This document shows positions 51,558 to 60,313 of a stretch of DNA of 64,000 nt, one piece after another (the stretch's first letter is position 1; every line of letters starts with the position of its first letter). The stretch is from Pontibacter indicus (GTDB lineage: Bacteria; Bacteroidota; Bacteroidia; Cytophagales; Hymenobacteraceae). The translations under genes and the position numbers were made by a program. The notes beneath the pieces were generated by a model. The model saw only the letters and a program-made list of their open reading frames with translations, did not search any database and was not told the origin of the DNA. Location of the stretch: positions 62,001 through 126,000 of the forward strand of contig NZ_FTPP01000002.1 in assembly GCF_900156345.1 (NCBI RefSeq), in the 5' to 3' direction.

Positions 51558-54404
51558 ATGAGCGAACCACGTAAAAAATTATTCCTGCTTGATGCCATGG
51601 CCCTGATCTACCGGGCACACTTTGCCTTCAGCAAAAACCCGCGCATCAACTCCAAAGGCATGAACACCGGCGCTGTGCTCGGCTTCACCAACACGCTGGT
51701 AGAAGTGCTTCAGAAAGAGCGCCCCACGCACATCGGGGTCGCTTTCGACTCAGCAGCCAAGACCTTCCGCCACGACAACTTTGCCGAGTACAAGGCTAAC
51801 CGGCAAGCCATGCCCGAGGATATCTCGCTGGCTATACCTTACTGCAAGAAAATTGTAGAGGCCTTTAACATACCGGTGCTCATCATGGACGGCTATGAGG
51901 CCGACGACATCATCGGTACGCTGGCCTGCCGCGCCGAAAAGGACAACTTCGACGTGTACATGATGACGCCCGACAAGGACTATTGCCAGCTCGTGACCGA
52001 GCATGTGTTCCTGTACAAGCCTGCCTTCCTGGGCAATGCCGTGGAGGTATGGGACATCGCCAAAGTGCTTGAGAAATGGGAGATCGAGCGGGTGGAGCAG
52101 GTAATCGACATTCTGGGTCTGCAGGGCGATGCCGTGGATAACATACCGGGTATACCGGGCATCGGCGAGAAAACCGCCAAGGCGCTCATCCAGCGCTTCG
52201 GCTCCGTGGAGAACCTGATTGCCAACGCCGATCAGCTCAAAGGCAAGCAAAAAGAGAACATCGTCAACTTTGCCGATCAGGGCATGATGTCCAAAGAGCT
52301 GGCTACCATCCACTGCGACGTGCCAGTTCCGTTCAGCGCTGAGGCCCTGCATTACGACGGCCCGAACGAGGAGCAGTTGGCTGAGCTGTTTGCCGAACTG
52401 GAGTTCCGTCAGCTGATGCAGCGCGTGCTGGGCATTGCGATGGCAGATGCACCGGTAGCAAAAACCGCGGCCAGACGCGCCAAGCCCACGAACCAACAAC
52501 AAACCTCCCTCTTCGATACAGCCGCTGCTGCCACAGCCGAATTGGAAGACGAAGCAGGTATAGCCACCGAGCAAGTACCCTTCCAGCGGTTCAGCAACAC
52601 TGTGCAGGATTACCACCTGATAGACACACCGGCCCTGCGCCAAAGCCTGATCCGCTACCTGCAGAAGCAGCAGGAGATCTCTTTCGACACCGAGACCAGC
52701 AGCATCGACCCGATCACGGCCAGACTGGTGGGTATGTCGTTCAGCTACCTGCCGGGCGAGGCCTATTACGTACCCGTACCACCCGACGATGAAGCAGAAG
52801 CCATGCGCATCACCGCTGAGTTCAAAGACATGCTCGAGAACCCCAGTATTGCTAAGATCGGCCAGAACATCAAGTACGACATCCTTGTGCTGAAGAATTA
52901 TGACATTGAGGTGAGTGGTCCGCTGTTCGACACCATGCTGGCCCACTACCTGCTGGAGCCTGAAATGCGCCACAACATGGACGTGCTGGCCGAGACTTAC
53001 CTTAACTACAGCCCTATCCCGATCACCGACCTGATCGGCCCGAAAGGCAAGAACCAGATCACGATGGCTGACCTGAAGCCGGAACAGGTGAAGGACTATG
53101 CCTGCGAGGACGCTGACATCACACTGCGCCTGAAGCGCTACTTTGAGCCGCTGCTGCAGGAGCAGGGTTTGATGAAACTGTTCAACGAAGTGGAGAACCC
53201 GCTCGTGCAGGTGCTGGCAGGTATAGAAAAAGAAGGTATATCGATCGATGCCAACGCGCTGGCCGACATTTCGATGCTGCTCGAGCAGGAGATCAAAGGG
53301 ATTGAGACCCGCATTTTTGAGCTGGCCGACACCGAGTTCAACATCGGTTCCCCCAAACAGCTCGGCGAGGTGCTCTTCGACAAGATGGGACTGCACGGCA
53401 AGGCTAAGATCAAAAAAACCAAAACCGGCCAGTATGCCACCGGCGAGGAAATTCTGTCGAAGCTGGCTGGGGAGCACGAGATCGTGCGCCTGATCCTGGA
53501 CCACCGCGAGCTGACCAAACTGAAGTCAACGTACGTGGATGCCCTGCCGCAGCTGGTATGCTCCCTCGACAACCGCGTGCATACCTCATTCAATCAGGCC
53601 GTGACCGCCACAGGTCGCTTGAGCTCGACTAACCCGAACCTGCAGAACATTCCGATTCGGACAGAGCGTGGCCGCGAAATTCGCAAAGCCTTTGTGCCGC
53701 GCGACAGCAAACACCTCATCATTTCGGCGGACTACTCCCAGATTGAGCTGCGCATCATGGCTGACTTCAGCGGCGACCCGACCATGAAAGAGGCTTTCCG
53801 CAACGGCCTCGACATTCACGCCTCCACGGCCAGCAAAGTGTTTCACGTGCCACTCGACCAGGTGGACAGCGAGATGCGCCGCAAAGCCAAAACGATCAAC
53901 TTCGGTATCATCTACGGTATTTCGGCTTTCGGCTTGTCGGAGCGCCTGCGTATACCGCGCCGCGAAGCCGCCGACATCATCGAGGCGTACTTCCAGGAGT
54001 TTCCGGCCGTGAAGGAGTACATGGACAGCGCCATCGAGAAAGCGCGCGAGCATGAGTATGTAGAAACCCTGCTGGGCCGCCGCCGCTACCTCCGCGACAT
54101 CAACTCGCGCAACGCCACCGTGCGCGGTTTTGCCGAGCGCAACGCCGTGAACGCCCCGATCCAGGGCACCGCCGCCGACATCATCAAGATCGCGATGATC
54201 AACATACACGAGTACCTACGCCACGAGAACCTGAACACCCGCATGATCCTGCAGGTACACGACGAACTTCTTTTTGATGCTCCAAAAGAGGAAATAGACA
54301 TCGTGACGCCGAAGATCGTGGAACTGATGACCAACGCCCTGCCCCTGAGCGTGCCAATGGAAGTTGGCTTGGGTGTGGGTAAGAACTGGCTCGAAGCGCA
54401 TTAA
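51558..54404 (+). CDS. polA: DNA polymerase I
   Basis: 948 aa from ATG 51558 (MSEPRKKLFLLDAMALIYRA); an in-frame ATG at 51357 adds 67 residues that translate AT-rich upstream DNA and was rejected. 5'-3' exonuclease at residues 1-300 (DGYEADDIIGTLA, PGIPGIGEKTA), an intact 3'-5' exonuclease (SFDTETSSIDP, GQNIKYDILVL, YACEDADITLRL) and a Pol A domain (SADYSQIELRIMADFSGD, RRKAKTINFGIIYG, QVHDELLFDAP). Proofreading residues look complete. Repair and Okazaki-fragment processing. Confidence 0.98.
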   Translation: MSEPRKKLFLLDAMALIYRAHFAFSKNPRINSKGMNTGAVLGFTNTLVEVLQKERPTHIGVAFDSAAKTFRHDNFAEYKANRQAMPEDISLAIPYCKKIVEAFNIPVLIMDGYEADDIIGTLACRAEKDNFDVYMMTPDKDYCQLVTEHVFLYKPAFLGNAVEVWDIAKVLEKWEIERVEQVIDILGLQGDAVDNIPGIPGIGEKTAKALIQRFGSVENLIANADQLKGKQKENIVNFADQGMMSKELATIHCDVPVPFSAEALHYDGPNEEQLAELFAELEFRQLMQRVLGIAMADAPVAKTAARRAKPTNQQQTSLFDTAAAATAELEDEAGIATEQVPFQRFSNTVQDYHLIDTPALRQSLIRYLQKQQEISFDTETSSIDPITARLVGMSFSYLPGEAYYVPVPPDDEAEAMRITAEFKDMLENPSIAKIGQNIKYDILVLKNYDIEVSGPLFDTMLAHYLLEPEMRHNMDVLAETYLNYSPIPITDLIGPKGKNQITMADLKPEQVKDYACEDADITLRLKRYFEPLLQEQGLMKLFNEVENPLVQVLAGIEKEGISIDANALADISMLLEQEIKGIETRIFELADTEFNIGSPKQLGEVLFDKMGLHGKAKIKKTKTGQYATGEEILSKLAGEHEIVRLILDHRELTKLKSTYVDALPQLVCSLDNRVHTSFNQAVTATGRLSSTNPNLQNIPIRTERGREIRKAFVPRDSKHLIISADYSQIELRIMADFSGDPTMKEAFRNGLDIHASTASKVFHVPLDQVDSEMRRKAKTINFGIIYGISAFGLSERLRIPRREAADIIEAYFQEFPAVKEYMDSAIEKAREHEYVETLLGRRRYLRDINSRNATVRGFAERNAVNAPIQGTAADIIKIAMINIHEYLRHENLNTRMILQVHDELLFDAPKEEIDIVTPKIVELMTNALPLSVPMEVGLGVGKNWLEAH

Positions 54405-54423
54405 GGTATAGCCGGCTATACCT
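54404..54423. repeat. Perfect palindrome of the AGGTATA motif at the polA stop
   Basis: AGGTATAGCCGGCTATACCT, whose first base is the last base of the polA TAA. Two more TATACCT copies follow before 54450. Confidence 0.9.
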
Positions 54424-54457
54424 GCCGCTTATACCTGGCCTATACCTGATAAAACAG

Positions 54458-54490
54458 AAAAGGCGCCCCCCAATGCGGGAGGCGCCTTTT
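54458..54490. terminator. Bidirectional terminator between polA and the GDSL gene
   Basis: AAAAGGCGCC / GGCGCCTTTT, 10-bp perfect stem with partial extension inward (CCCCC with GGGAG), loop about 13 nt, T and A tracts on both sides; between convergent genes. Confidence 0.92.
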
Positions 54491-54517
54491 TTACTTAGCG
54501 TTAGAAAACCTCAGAAA

Positions 54518-55912
54518 CTAAGGGAGTGCTACAGTTTTGTACTGTGTCTCGTCTACTTTAGGAATTCTGGCACCATATTTTGCATTAATCACATTGATGA
54601 ACTCATTCGCTACCAATGCAGCACCTCTTGGCGTGAAGTGGATGCCATCGAGGCTGAAAATGTTACCTGTTACAAAAGCTGAGTTGTAAGCTACGCCATT
54701 CTGAGCGAAACCGGTAGACAGCCTGGAAAGGTATGCATTGAAATCGCCATGGGCTAGACCTTTAGCATCTGCAATTGCTTTGATTGAAGCATTGTAGCTA
54801 TTAGTATGATCTTTGATGATCGCCAGCTCAGCATCAGACAGGACCAGTTGGTCTGGAAGCGGTGTAGCTGATCCCAAATTCTGGCATTTTATCAAATCAG
54901 CAGCAGGCAGGAGAATTAGTTCTGTAGGAGTTGCCTTGCGAGGTATACCATCTTCTAACACAACCAATGCGTTAGGGCCCGCCTGGAATGTGATGTGGCC
55001 AAGTCCTTTTGCCGCATATCCTGCTGTAAGTTGAGCTGCTTGCTCTGCTGTTAAAACCAGTGCATTGTAGGGCACAGTAGTGAAGAAAGGAATCTTCGTT
55101 ACATCAGGAATATTTCCCAAGGCACCCTTGGCACCGTTGCTAGTCAGTTGATTTACTAACCCAGCTATGTAAGCCGTAAACATATCCTTGTTTGTTGGAT
55201 AGTCAGAGCTGGTTGGTGCTGGGGTACCGCCGGCAAGTGCATATCCAAGCACATCGTTATTTCCTATCCACAGCGTGAAGAAAGTTGGGTTTTGGGCCAT
55301 CGCATCAGCTATAACACTTGTGTTAGGAGATGAAGCAAAGCGTGCAAAGAATGGGTTTGCTGTAGCAGGCTGAGTCATTAACCCTGCTGGGTTACCATAT
55401 CCAGGGGCTAATAAATGGAATGACTTTGCACCTGGCACACCTAAGTTGTTATAGGGGCCTTGAACAGTTGGTGCTAGTTGACCCAAAAAAGTAGGAGTAA
55501 GTGCGGCCGCATTACCAGCTTCAACTGGCGCTAAACCAACATCTCCTCTACAATCAGGCTGTGCACGTAATACTCTTTTCTGTGGCACCTCTACAATGCT
55601 AGGGTTCGAAGGGTTAGACCTAGGGCTTCCAACACTCACACCTTCCGGCATCAAAGGCTGTCTGAAATCAGAGCTTCCCCCTACTTGTTCAAACTGCTGG
55701 GCCAGAATTGCTGGATAGGATGCTTGCTGTCCCTCACGGTATAGCGCTCCGTCAGCAAAACCCGCTGTCAGGGAGTTTCCTAGCGCCACATAAGTGCTAA
55801 AATCTGCTTCTCCCGAACTCGCCGCTGGGCTATCAATCTCCGGATCGCAACTTGTCAGGAACATACCGGCCATCAAGGCCAGCACACTCGATTTATAGAA
55901 AATCTTTTTCAT
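54518..55912 (-). CDS. SGNH/GDSL-type hydrolase lipoprotein
   Basis: 464 aa. Lipobox FLTSC (Cys22). SGNH blocks are all visible: block I TYVALGNSLTAGFADG with the Ser, block II NLGVPGAKSFH, block III FFTLWIGNNDVLGY with the Asn, and block V FSLDGIHFTPRGAALVANEF with Asp and His. Likely an outer-membrane esterase or lipase. It is 18 bp downstream of the FadL-type porin, which supports a link with hydrophobic substrates; the specific substrate is inferred. Confidence 0.9.
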   Translation of the reverse strand: MKKIFYKSSVLALMAGMFLTSCDPEIDSPAASSGEADFSTYVALGNSLTAGFADGALYREGQQASYPAILAQQFEQVGGSSDFRQPLMPEGVSVGSPRSNPSNPSIVEVPQKRVLRAQPDCRGDVGLAPVEAGNAAALTPTFLGQLAPTVQGPYNNLGVPGAKSFHLLAPGYGNPAGLMTQPATANPFFARFASSPNTSVIADAMAQNPTFFTLWIGNNDVLGYALAGGTPAPTSSDYPTNKDMFTAYIAGLVNQLTSNGAKGALGNIPDVTKIPFFTTVPYNALVLTAEQAAQLTAGYAAKGLGHITFQAGPNALVVLEDGIPRKATPTELILLPAADLIKCQNLGSATPLPDQLVLSDAELAIIKDHTNSYNASIKAIADAKGLAHGDFNAYLSRLSTGFAQNGVAYNSAFVTGNIFSLDGIHFTPRGAALVANEFINVINAKYGARIPKVDETQYKTVALP

Positions 55913-55930
55913 ATACTTTGCTAAAGAAAA

Positions 55931-57169
55931 TTAGAATTTGAAGTTCAGACCGATACCAGGGATATAGGCGACAGATTTAAACGTACCCGGAACACCGTTA
56001 GACAGGTTAGCCGCATCTGTTCTTTCTTTTTTGTTGATGTACAGGAAAGAAGCGTCGATGCTGAAGTTTTCAGAAACAGAGTAGCCTATACCTGCAGAAA
56101 GACCGCGCGAGTCAGAGTCCGGCGTTTCTGGCGTCAGGTAGCCGTCCTGCACAGGGGTTTTGTCGAGGTAAGCGCCGGCACGAAGGGCCAAGGCATCGCT
56201 CACCATGTACTCACCACCGATGCGGTAGATGAAAGCGTTCTCGTAGTTACGGGCTGCCTCAGATGTAGGGCTGCCCGCTACTGGCTTGCTAAAATCGAAA
56301 CGCAGTTTCTCGTATGCATCCCAGCCTACATGGCTCACGTCAGCAGCAAGCGTCAGGCGCTCGGTTGGCTTAAAGCCTATACCTACCGAAAGGGTTGACG
56401 GCATTGGCAGCTCCGCGTTGAAAGTTGTGCCTTCCGGGAAGTTGCCACGGGCTGCAGCCGGAATGTTGCTGAACATCACGTCGCCACCTTCTACCTTCAG
56501 GTCCACTTTAGAGCGGTAGTTCACACCGATAGAAAGCTTCTCCGTTGGCTGGAAGTAGATACCTGCGTTAAAGCCGAATGCCGACTCAGCGCTGCCATCC
56601 AGTTCCAGGCCGCCTTCTGTGCCGTCCTGGCTCTGCACCGGCACCGAACGCTGCAGGTTCACGCTTCCGATTACGTAAGAAAGGCCCACACCTATACCCA
56701 GCTTGTCGGTAATGGCGTAGCTAACGGTCGGTTGCACATAAATGGCCTGCAGTTTCAGTTGGTTCAGTCCGTAGCGACCGCTCCACTCGTTGCCCCACTC
56801 CACAGTGCTACCAAACGGGGTATACACACCAAGACCGGCAGAGAACTTCTCATTAACCTGATACACGCCATATACCTGGAAAGGAGTGCCCAGCGGGTTA
56901 TCTGTGCGTGCCGTAACACCGCTAGATTCAGGGGCAGAGTAGGCTATTTTAGAGACAAGCGCACTACCGCCTATCGTCACGCCGCTGTAGCCAATGTGGC
57001 TCATGGCACCTGGGTTAAAGAAGATGCTGGACGTACCCGTCAGGAGGCCTGTGCCCGTATGGCCCATACCGATCTGGCGCTGGCTAGCCAGGTTCACCTG
57101 GTATCCGCCGGCCAGGGCTGTACCTGAAATCAGGGCGCTACCTAATAAGGCTAAGATTTTGCTTTTCAT
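55931..57169 (-). CDS. OmpP1/FadL/TodX family outer membrane protein
   Basis: 412 aa. Signal peptide ending near TALAGG; the mature start GYQVNLASQRQIGMGHTGTG and NPGAMSHIGYSGVTIGG are the FadL hatch region, then a beta-barrel ending in LNFKF with aromatic terminus. FadL-type channels import fatty acids or aromatic compounds. A -7 element TATATTTG lies 45 nt upstream. First in a two-gene operon with the GDSL hydrolase. Confidence 0.93.
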   Translation of the reverse strand: MKSKILALLGSALISGTALAGGYQVNLASQRQIGMGHTGTGLLTGTSSIFFNPGAMSHIGYSGVTIGGSALVSKIAYSAPESSGVTARTDNPLGTPFQVYGVYQVNEKFSAGLGVYTPFGSTVEWGNEWSGRYGLNQLKLQAIYVQPTVSYAITDKLGIGVGLSYVIGSVNLQRSVPVQSQDGTEGGLELDGSAESAFGFNAGIYFQPTEKLSIGVNYRSKVDLKVEGGDVMFSNIPAAARGNFPEGTTFNAELPMPSTLSVGIGFKPTERLTLAADVSHVGWDAYEKLRFDFSKPVAGSPTSEAARNYENAFIYRIGGEYMVSDALALRAGAYLDKTPVQDGYLTPETPDSDSRGLSAGIGYSVSENFSIDASFLYINKKERTDAANLSNGVPGTFKSVAYIPGIGLNFKF

Positions 57170-57213
57170 AAAATGCGACTTGTTTTTAGATGTAGGGTGT
57201 TAATAAGGTTAAA

Positions 57214-57221
57214 CAAATATA
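57214..57221 (-). promoter_or_regulatory. Candidate -7 element of the fadL-type operon
   Basis: TATATTTG on the minus strand, an exact TAnnTTTG match, 45 nt before the start; the -33 region is not conserved. Confidence 0.5.
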
Positions 57222-57403
57222 TAAAACATTCATACTTAAAAAGCGCTTGCCCCGCCTTTTTTCAAATAAACTCTCATATTAGTCGAAAAACGTGCACCCA
57301 GCTGCATGATGATGCCCTCTGGATGGCACCACGGCATTTTTTTGCCCGCCGCCCTACCTCATCCGGGCAATCTACGTTTACATACTCTCAACAGATCAAA
57401 CCA

Positions 57404-58312
57404 ATGAAGGAAATATATGACGTGATCATCATCGGTGGAGGCCCTGCAGGGCTGAATGCCGCCATGATACTGGGCAGGTCCCGCCGCAAAGTGCTTTTGT
57501 TTGACAGTGGAAAGCCCCGCAACCGCTGGTCCAAAAGCATGAATGGCTTCCTGTCAAGCGACGGCGTAAACCCAGCCGATTTTATCCGGAAAGGCCGCGA
57601 AGAGCTTAAAAAATACAACATACAGATAGTAGACCATCCCGTGAGCGACGCTACTTACAGTAAAGGCACTTATGTGGTAGAAGCTAGCGAAGGGCACGTG
57701 TACCACTCCCGCAAGCTGATATTAGCAACCGGCCTGAAAGACACACTGCCTGAAGTGGAAGGTATAGAGGAACTGTACGGCCTGAGTGTGCACCACTGCC
57801 CCTACTGCGACGGCTGGGAAAGCCGTGACAAGGCCATTGCCGTGTACGGAAAGGATCGCTCAGGTATAGGCCAAGCCCTGGCTATGAAAAACTGGAGCAG
57901 CGACGTGACCCTCTATACAGACGGCACCCGGAAGCTCAACAACAAAGACATGGAACTGCTTAACCTGAACGAGGTAAAGGTATGCACCGACGCCATTGCC
58001 CGGGTGGAAGGAGAAGAAGGTATGCTACAGCGAATTGTACTGCGAAACGGGGAAACGCGGCCGCAGGAGGCCCTTTTCTTTTCCGGTGAGACAAAGCAGC
58101 AGTCAGAGCTGGGCCGTCAGCTGGGCTGTGAGTTTACCAGCAAAGGGGTTATCAGGACGCGGCGCCTGCAACAGGCTAACATCCCGGGCCTTTACGTAGC
58201 CGGGGATGCGGCCCGCGACATGCAGCTCGTGATTGTGGCGGCGGCCGAAGGCGCCAAGGCAGGCGTGGCCGTCAACATGGAGTTGCAGCAGGAAGACAGG
58301 GTAAGGCCCTAG
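57404..58312 (+). CDS. Thioredoxin reductase-like NAD(P)/FAD oxidoreductase
   Basis: 302 aa from ATG 57404 (the earlier in-frame ATG at 57173 would run through the fadL promoter). FAD motif DVIIIGGGPAGLNAAMILGR, redox CPYC in VHHCPYCDGWE, and the C-terminal FAD segment VAGDAARDMQLVIVAAAEGA. It resembles the short TrxR-like group of stand-alone flavoproteins. The electron partner is unknown. Its stop overlaps the cyanophycinase stop tail-to-tail. Confidence 0.9.
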   Translation: MKEIYDVIIIGGGPAGLNAAMILGRSRRKVLLFDSGKPRNRWSKSMNGFLSSDGVNPADFIRKGREELKKYNIQIVDHPVSDATYSKGTYVVEASEGHVYHSRKLILATGLKDTLPEVEGIEELYGLSVHHCPYCDGWESRDKAIAVYGKDRSGIGQALAMKNWSSDVTLYTDGTRKLNNKDMELLNLNEVKVCTDAIARVEGEEGMLQRIVLRNGETRPQEALFFSGETKQQSELGRQLGCEFTSKGVIRTRRLQQANIPGLYVAGDAARDMQLVIVAAAEGAKAGVAVNMELQQEDRVRP

Positions 58313-59154
58313 GCCAAGCTGGCGGCAGCATCGCTCGCCTGCTGGGCTGAGCCCGGCAGGTGCTGCTCCACCGGTTGGAACAAGTGCTCCTTCAGGCAAT
58401 AACGGTAGCCTTCTACCAGCATGTGCATCACCAGGTTCTCCACCGCAATCGGCTCGTTCTCCGATACCTGCCTTGTGTTGGAGAATCTGATCTTGCTGGC
58501 GTCGATGATGGTAACGACACCCGTTCCAAACACTTCTATTTTATCGCCCTCTTTGATAATGATGCCGGTCTCCTCGCTCAGCCCGACCCCGACATAGGCC
58601 GGGTCGTGTGCCACGGCATGGGCCAACCGACCAAAACGGCCGCGCTCCACAAAGTGTGTGTCGATGTACAGATGGCTGACAAACCCGAAACCGATGGTAG
58701 TCTTCATTTCGCCCTTGATGAGCGAGTAGTGCCCGTAGCCGTCGTAGATCATACGGTCCGACATGATGGCGGCACCTGCACTGGTACCGGCTATGATGAT
58801 GGGCTCCTGGTGATAACGGCGGCGCATGATCTCCAGCAGCTGCGTACCGTTCAGAAACTTATTCAGGCGAACCTGATCGCCTCCGGTAAAGAAAATAACG
58901 TCGGCCTGCTGAATACGGCTGATGTATTCGGGCTGGTCTGCAGCGTGGTTTTCATCAATCAGCATGAACTCCACTTTGTTGCAACCCAGTTCCTCGAAAG
59001 CCTCTTTGTAAGCCAAACCGGCCTCCTGTGGTTCGGTAGCCGCCGTTGCGATTACTTCTATGTTTGAATGCAAAGGGCATATTTCAGACCTGATTAGCTT
59101 AATCAAATCATCGTCAAACCCTCCTCCAAGCGCTATTAAGGTTCCTTTGTACAT
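58309..59154 (-). CDS. Cyanophycinase family serine peptidase (S51)
   Basis: 281 aa from Met 59154 (Met 59187 adds 11 residues outside the family). Starts MYKGTLIALGGGFDDDLIKL; the catalytic Ser is in IIAGTSAGAAIMSDRM, with FFTGGDQVRLNK before it and GLSEETGIIIKEG after it. Cyanophycinases hydrolyse Asp-Arg dipeptide polymers; without a cyanophycin synthetase in view the true substrate may be another beta-aspartyl peptide. Confidence 0.9.
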   Translation of the reverse strand: MYKGTLIALGGGFDDDLIKLIRSEICPLHSNIEVIATAATEPQEAGLAYKEAFEELGCNKVEFMLIDENHAADQPEYISRIQQADVIFFTGGDQVRLNKFLNGTQLLEIMRRRYHQEPIIIAGTSAGAAIMSDRMIYDGYGHYSLIKGEMKTTIGFGFVSHLYIDTHFVERGRFGRLAHAVAHDPAYVGVGLSEETGIIIKEGDKIEVFGTGVVTIIDASKIRFSNTRQVSENEPIAVENLVMHMLVEGYRYCLKEHLFQPVEQHLPGSAQQASDAAASLA

Positions 59155-59517
59155 AGTTATCCAGCTTATGTAGACACAGCCGCTCACTTGGCGGTAAACG
59201 GCTGTATATTTTACAATTAAGTGTCCGAAAAGATTTAAAACAGCGCAACAGCGTGCTTTGAGCGCAACAGCGTGCTTTGTTTGTGTCCGTTTTCGAACAA
59301 AGACCTGTACGCTATTGGACGGCTTTAGTAGACAGAACTACTATTTATTTACACAACATGTTGATTTACAGTGTTTTATAGTATTGGCACACAAAATGTA
59401 ATATGCCAATTACAAATAAAAAAAAATTTAGAAGCACCAAGCAACCTTTTACCTAATTGCACTATCTATTAAGTACTTAGAAAGCATAACAAGATTTACC
59501 TTTAAATATAAAACGCC
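59155..59517. other. AT-rich gap upstream of the small-peptide array
   Basis: 363 bp. Contains a 19-bp tandem duplication (59242-59279), GTGTCCG words on both sides of it, and a very AT-rich stretch (59340-59510). TACCTTTA at 59497-59504 is a weak -7-like element 14 nt before the first peptide start. No gene seen. Confidence 0.5.
59242..59279. repeat. 19-bp perfect tandem duplication
   Basis: AGCGCAACAGCGTGCTTTG twice without spacer, in the gap between the cyanophycinase gene and the peptide array. Confidence 0.9.
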
Positions 59518-59694
59518 ATGAAAATCATCATCTTATTATTCGCCATTGTACTGGGTTTCGGAGCCGCCACTAAAAAGACATCTTCTGATATGCGTGAGTC
59601 CGCAGCCAAACACAAACTGCAGCAAGAGCAAAGAGAACTGCGCAACTACCCTAACCTGTTGCCAGAAGTGCTGATCGTAGCACCAAAGGCCTGA
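59518..59694 (+). CDS. Small hydrophobic-start peptide, array member 1
   Basis: 58 aa: MKIIILLFAIVLGFGAATKK, then TSSDMRESAAKHKLQQEQRE and LRNYPNLLPEVLIVAPKA. One N-terminal membrane or signal segment (about residues 2-17), a KKT turn, then a charged helix and a YPNLLPEV motif shared with member 2. Small, so often missed. I know no family. It is the first of three in-line genes with 50-bp spacers; the TACCTTTA upstream is the only promoter hint. Confidence 0.7.
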   Translation: MKIIILLFAIVLGFGAATKKTSSDMRESAAKHKLQQEQRELRNYPNLLPEVLIVAPKA

Positions 59695-59744
59695 CACCCT
59701 GATCGCGTACAACCCTTTCACACATCATCCTAAACTAAATCACT

Positions 59745-59921
59745 ATGAAAATCTTAATTCTTTTGTTCGGACTTACAGCAGCTCTGGGCACCGCAGGCAA
59801 GAAAACTGCCAGCGACATAGAAGAGATTAGGCACCGCCAGGAACTGAGAGAGCTGGAACGCTACCCGAACCTGCTTCCTGAGGTAGTCATCACCGTTTCG
59901 CGCGACTCTCTGTTAAAGTAG
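59745..59921 (+). CDS. Small hydrophobic-start peptide, array member 2
   Basis: 58 aa, opens MKILILLFGLTAALGTAGKK and continues TASDIEEIRHRQELRELER, then YPNLLPEVVITVSRDSLLK. It shares with member 1 the MKI-ILLF start, the KKT-SD turn, the heptad-like charged middle and YPNLLPEV. Similarity at the protein level, with third-base differences, suggests selection on the peptide. 50 bp after member 1, 51 bp before member 3. Confidence 0.7.
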   Translation: MKILILLFGLTAALGTAGKKTASDIEEIRHRQELRELERYPNLLPEVVITVSRDSLLK

Positions 59922-59972
59922 CATAGCCGATCTTACCGATTCCTTAACTCCGCCATTAGTATCTATAAAACC

Positions 59973-60137
59973 ATGAAAATTATCATTCTCCTCTTCGTAC
60001 TGGTAGCCTCATTTGGCTTTGCCTTGAAAAAAACCATTGACGAGCGTGTGTTGTTGGCCGAGCGCCTGCAGCAGGATCGCGTTACCCTGCTGTACGGCGC
60101 CGAAAGCTCTGCTTCCCAGCCAGTGGCCATGCTGTAG
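59973..60137 (+). CDS. Small hydrophobic-start peptide, array member 3
   Basis: 54 aa, opens MKIIILLFVLVASFGFALKK and continues TIDERVLLAERLQQDRVTLL, then YGAESSASQPVAML. It keeps the hydrophobic start and the KKT motif, but the C-terminal YPNLLPEV is lost and replaced by a neutral tail. The most diverged member. A 19-bp terminator follows at 60271. Confidence 0.68.
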   Translation: MKIIILLFVLVASFGFALKKTIDERVLLAERLQQDRVTLLYGAESSASQPVAML

Positions 60138-60270
60138 CAAACCCCATTAAGGGCCGTCTTGCTACCGATAACATGACCTATACCTTGGCCCAACACCTCT
60201 CCAGACCGTATTCTAACTCCTGCCGCACGTTCGCTTCCAAGCTGAGCGACCAGAAAGACATTGCCCTTAT

Positions 60271-60313
60271 AACAGCAATCGCCCGACCTGTGGGAGGTCG
60301 GGCGATTGCTGTT
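60271..60313 (+). terminator. Terminator of the small-peptide array
   Basis: Perfect 19-bp stem AACAGCAATCGCCCGACCT / AGGTCGGGCGATTGCTGTT, 5-nt loop GTGGG, then ATTTTTCC on the plus strand. It overlaps the stop of the convergent WPFGK-repeat gene by two bases. The gap 60138-60270 holds one TATACCT copy and no gene. Confidence 0.9.

Noticed and set aside
51750..53504. 584-codon open frame on the minus strand opposite polA
   Set aside because: It runs fully antisense to a well-supported polA and its translation is a His/Leu/Val-rich shadow without family motifs; the bias comes from polA codon usage.
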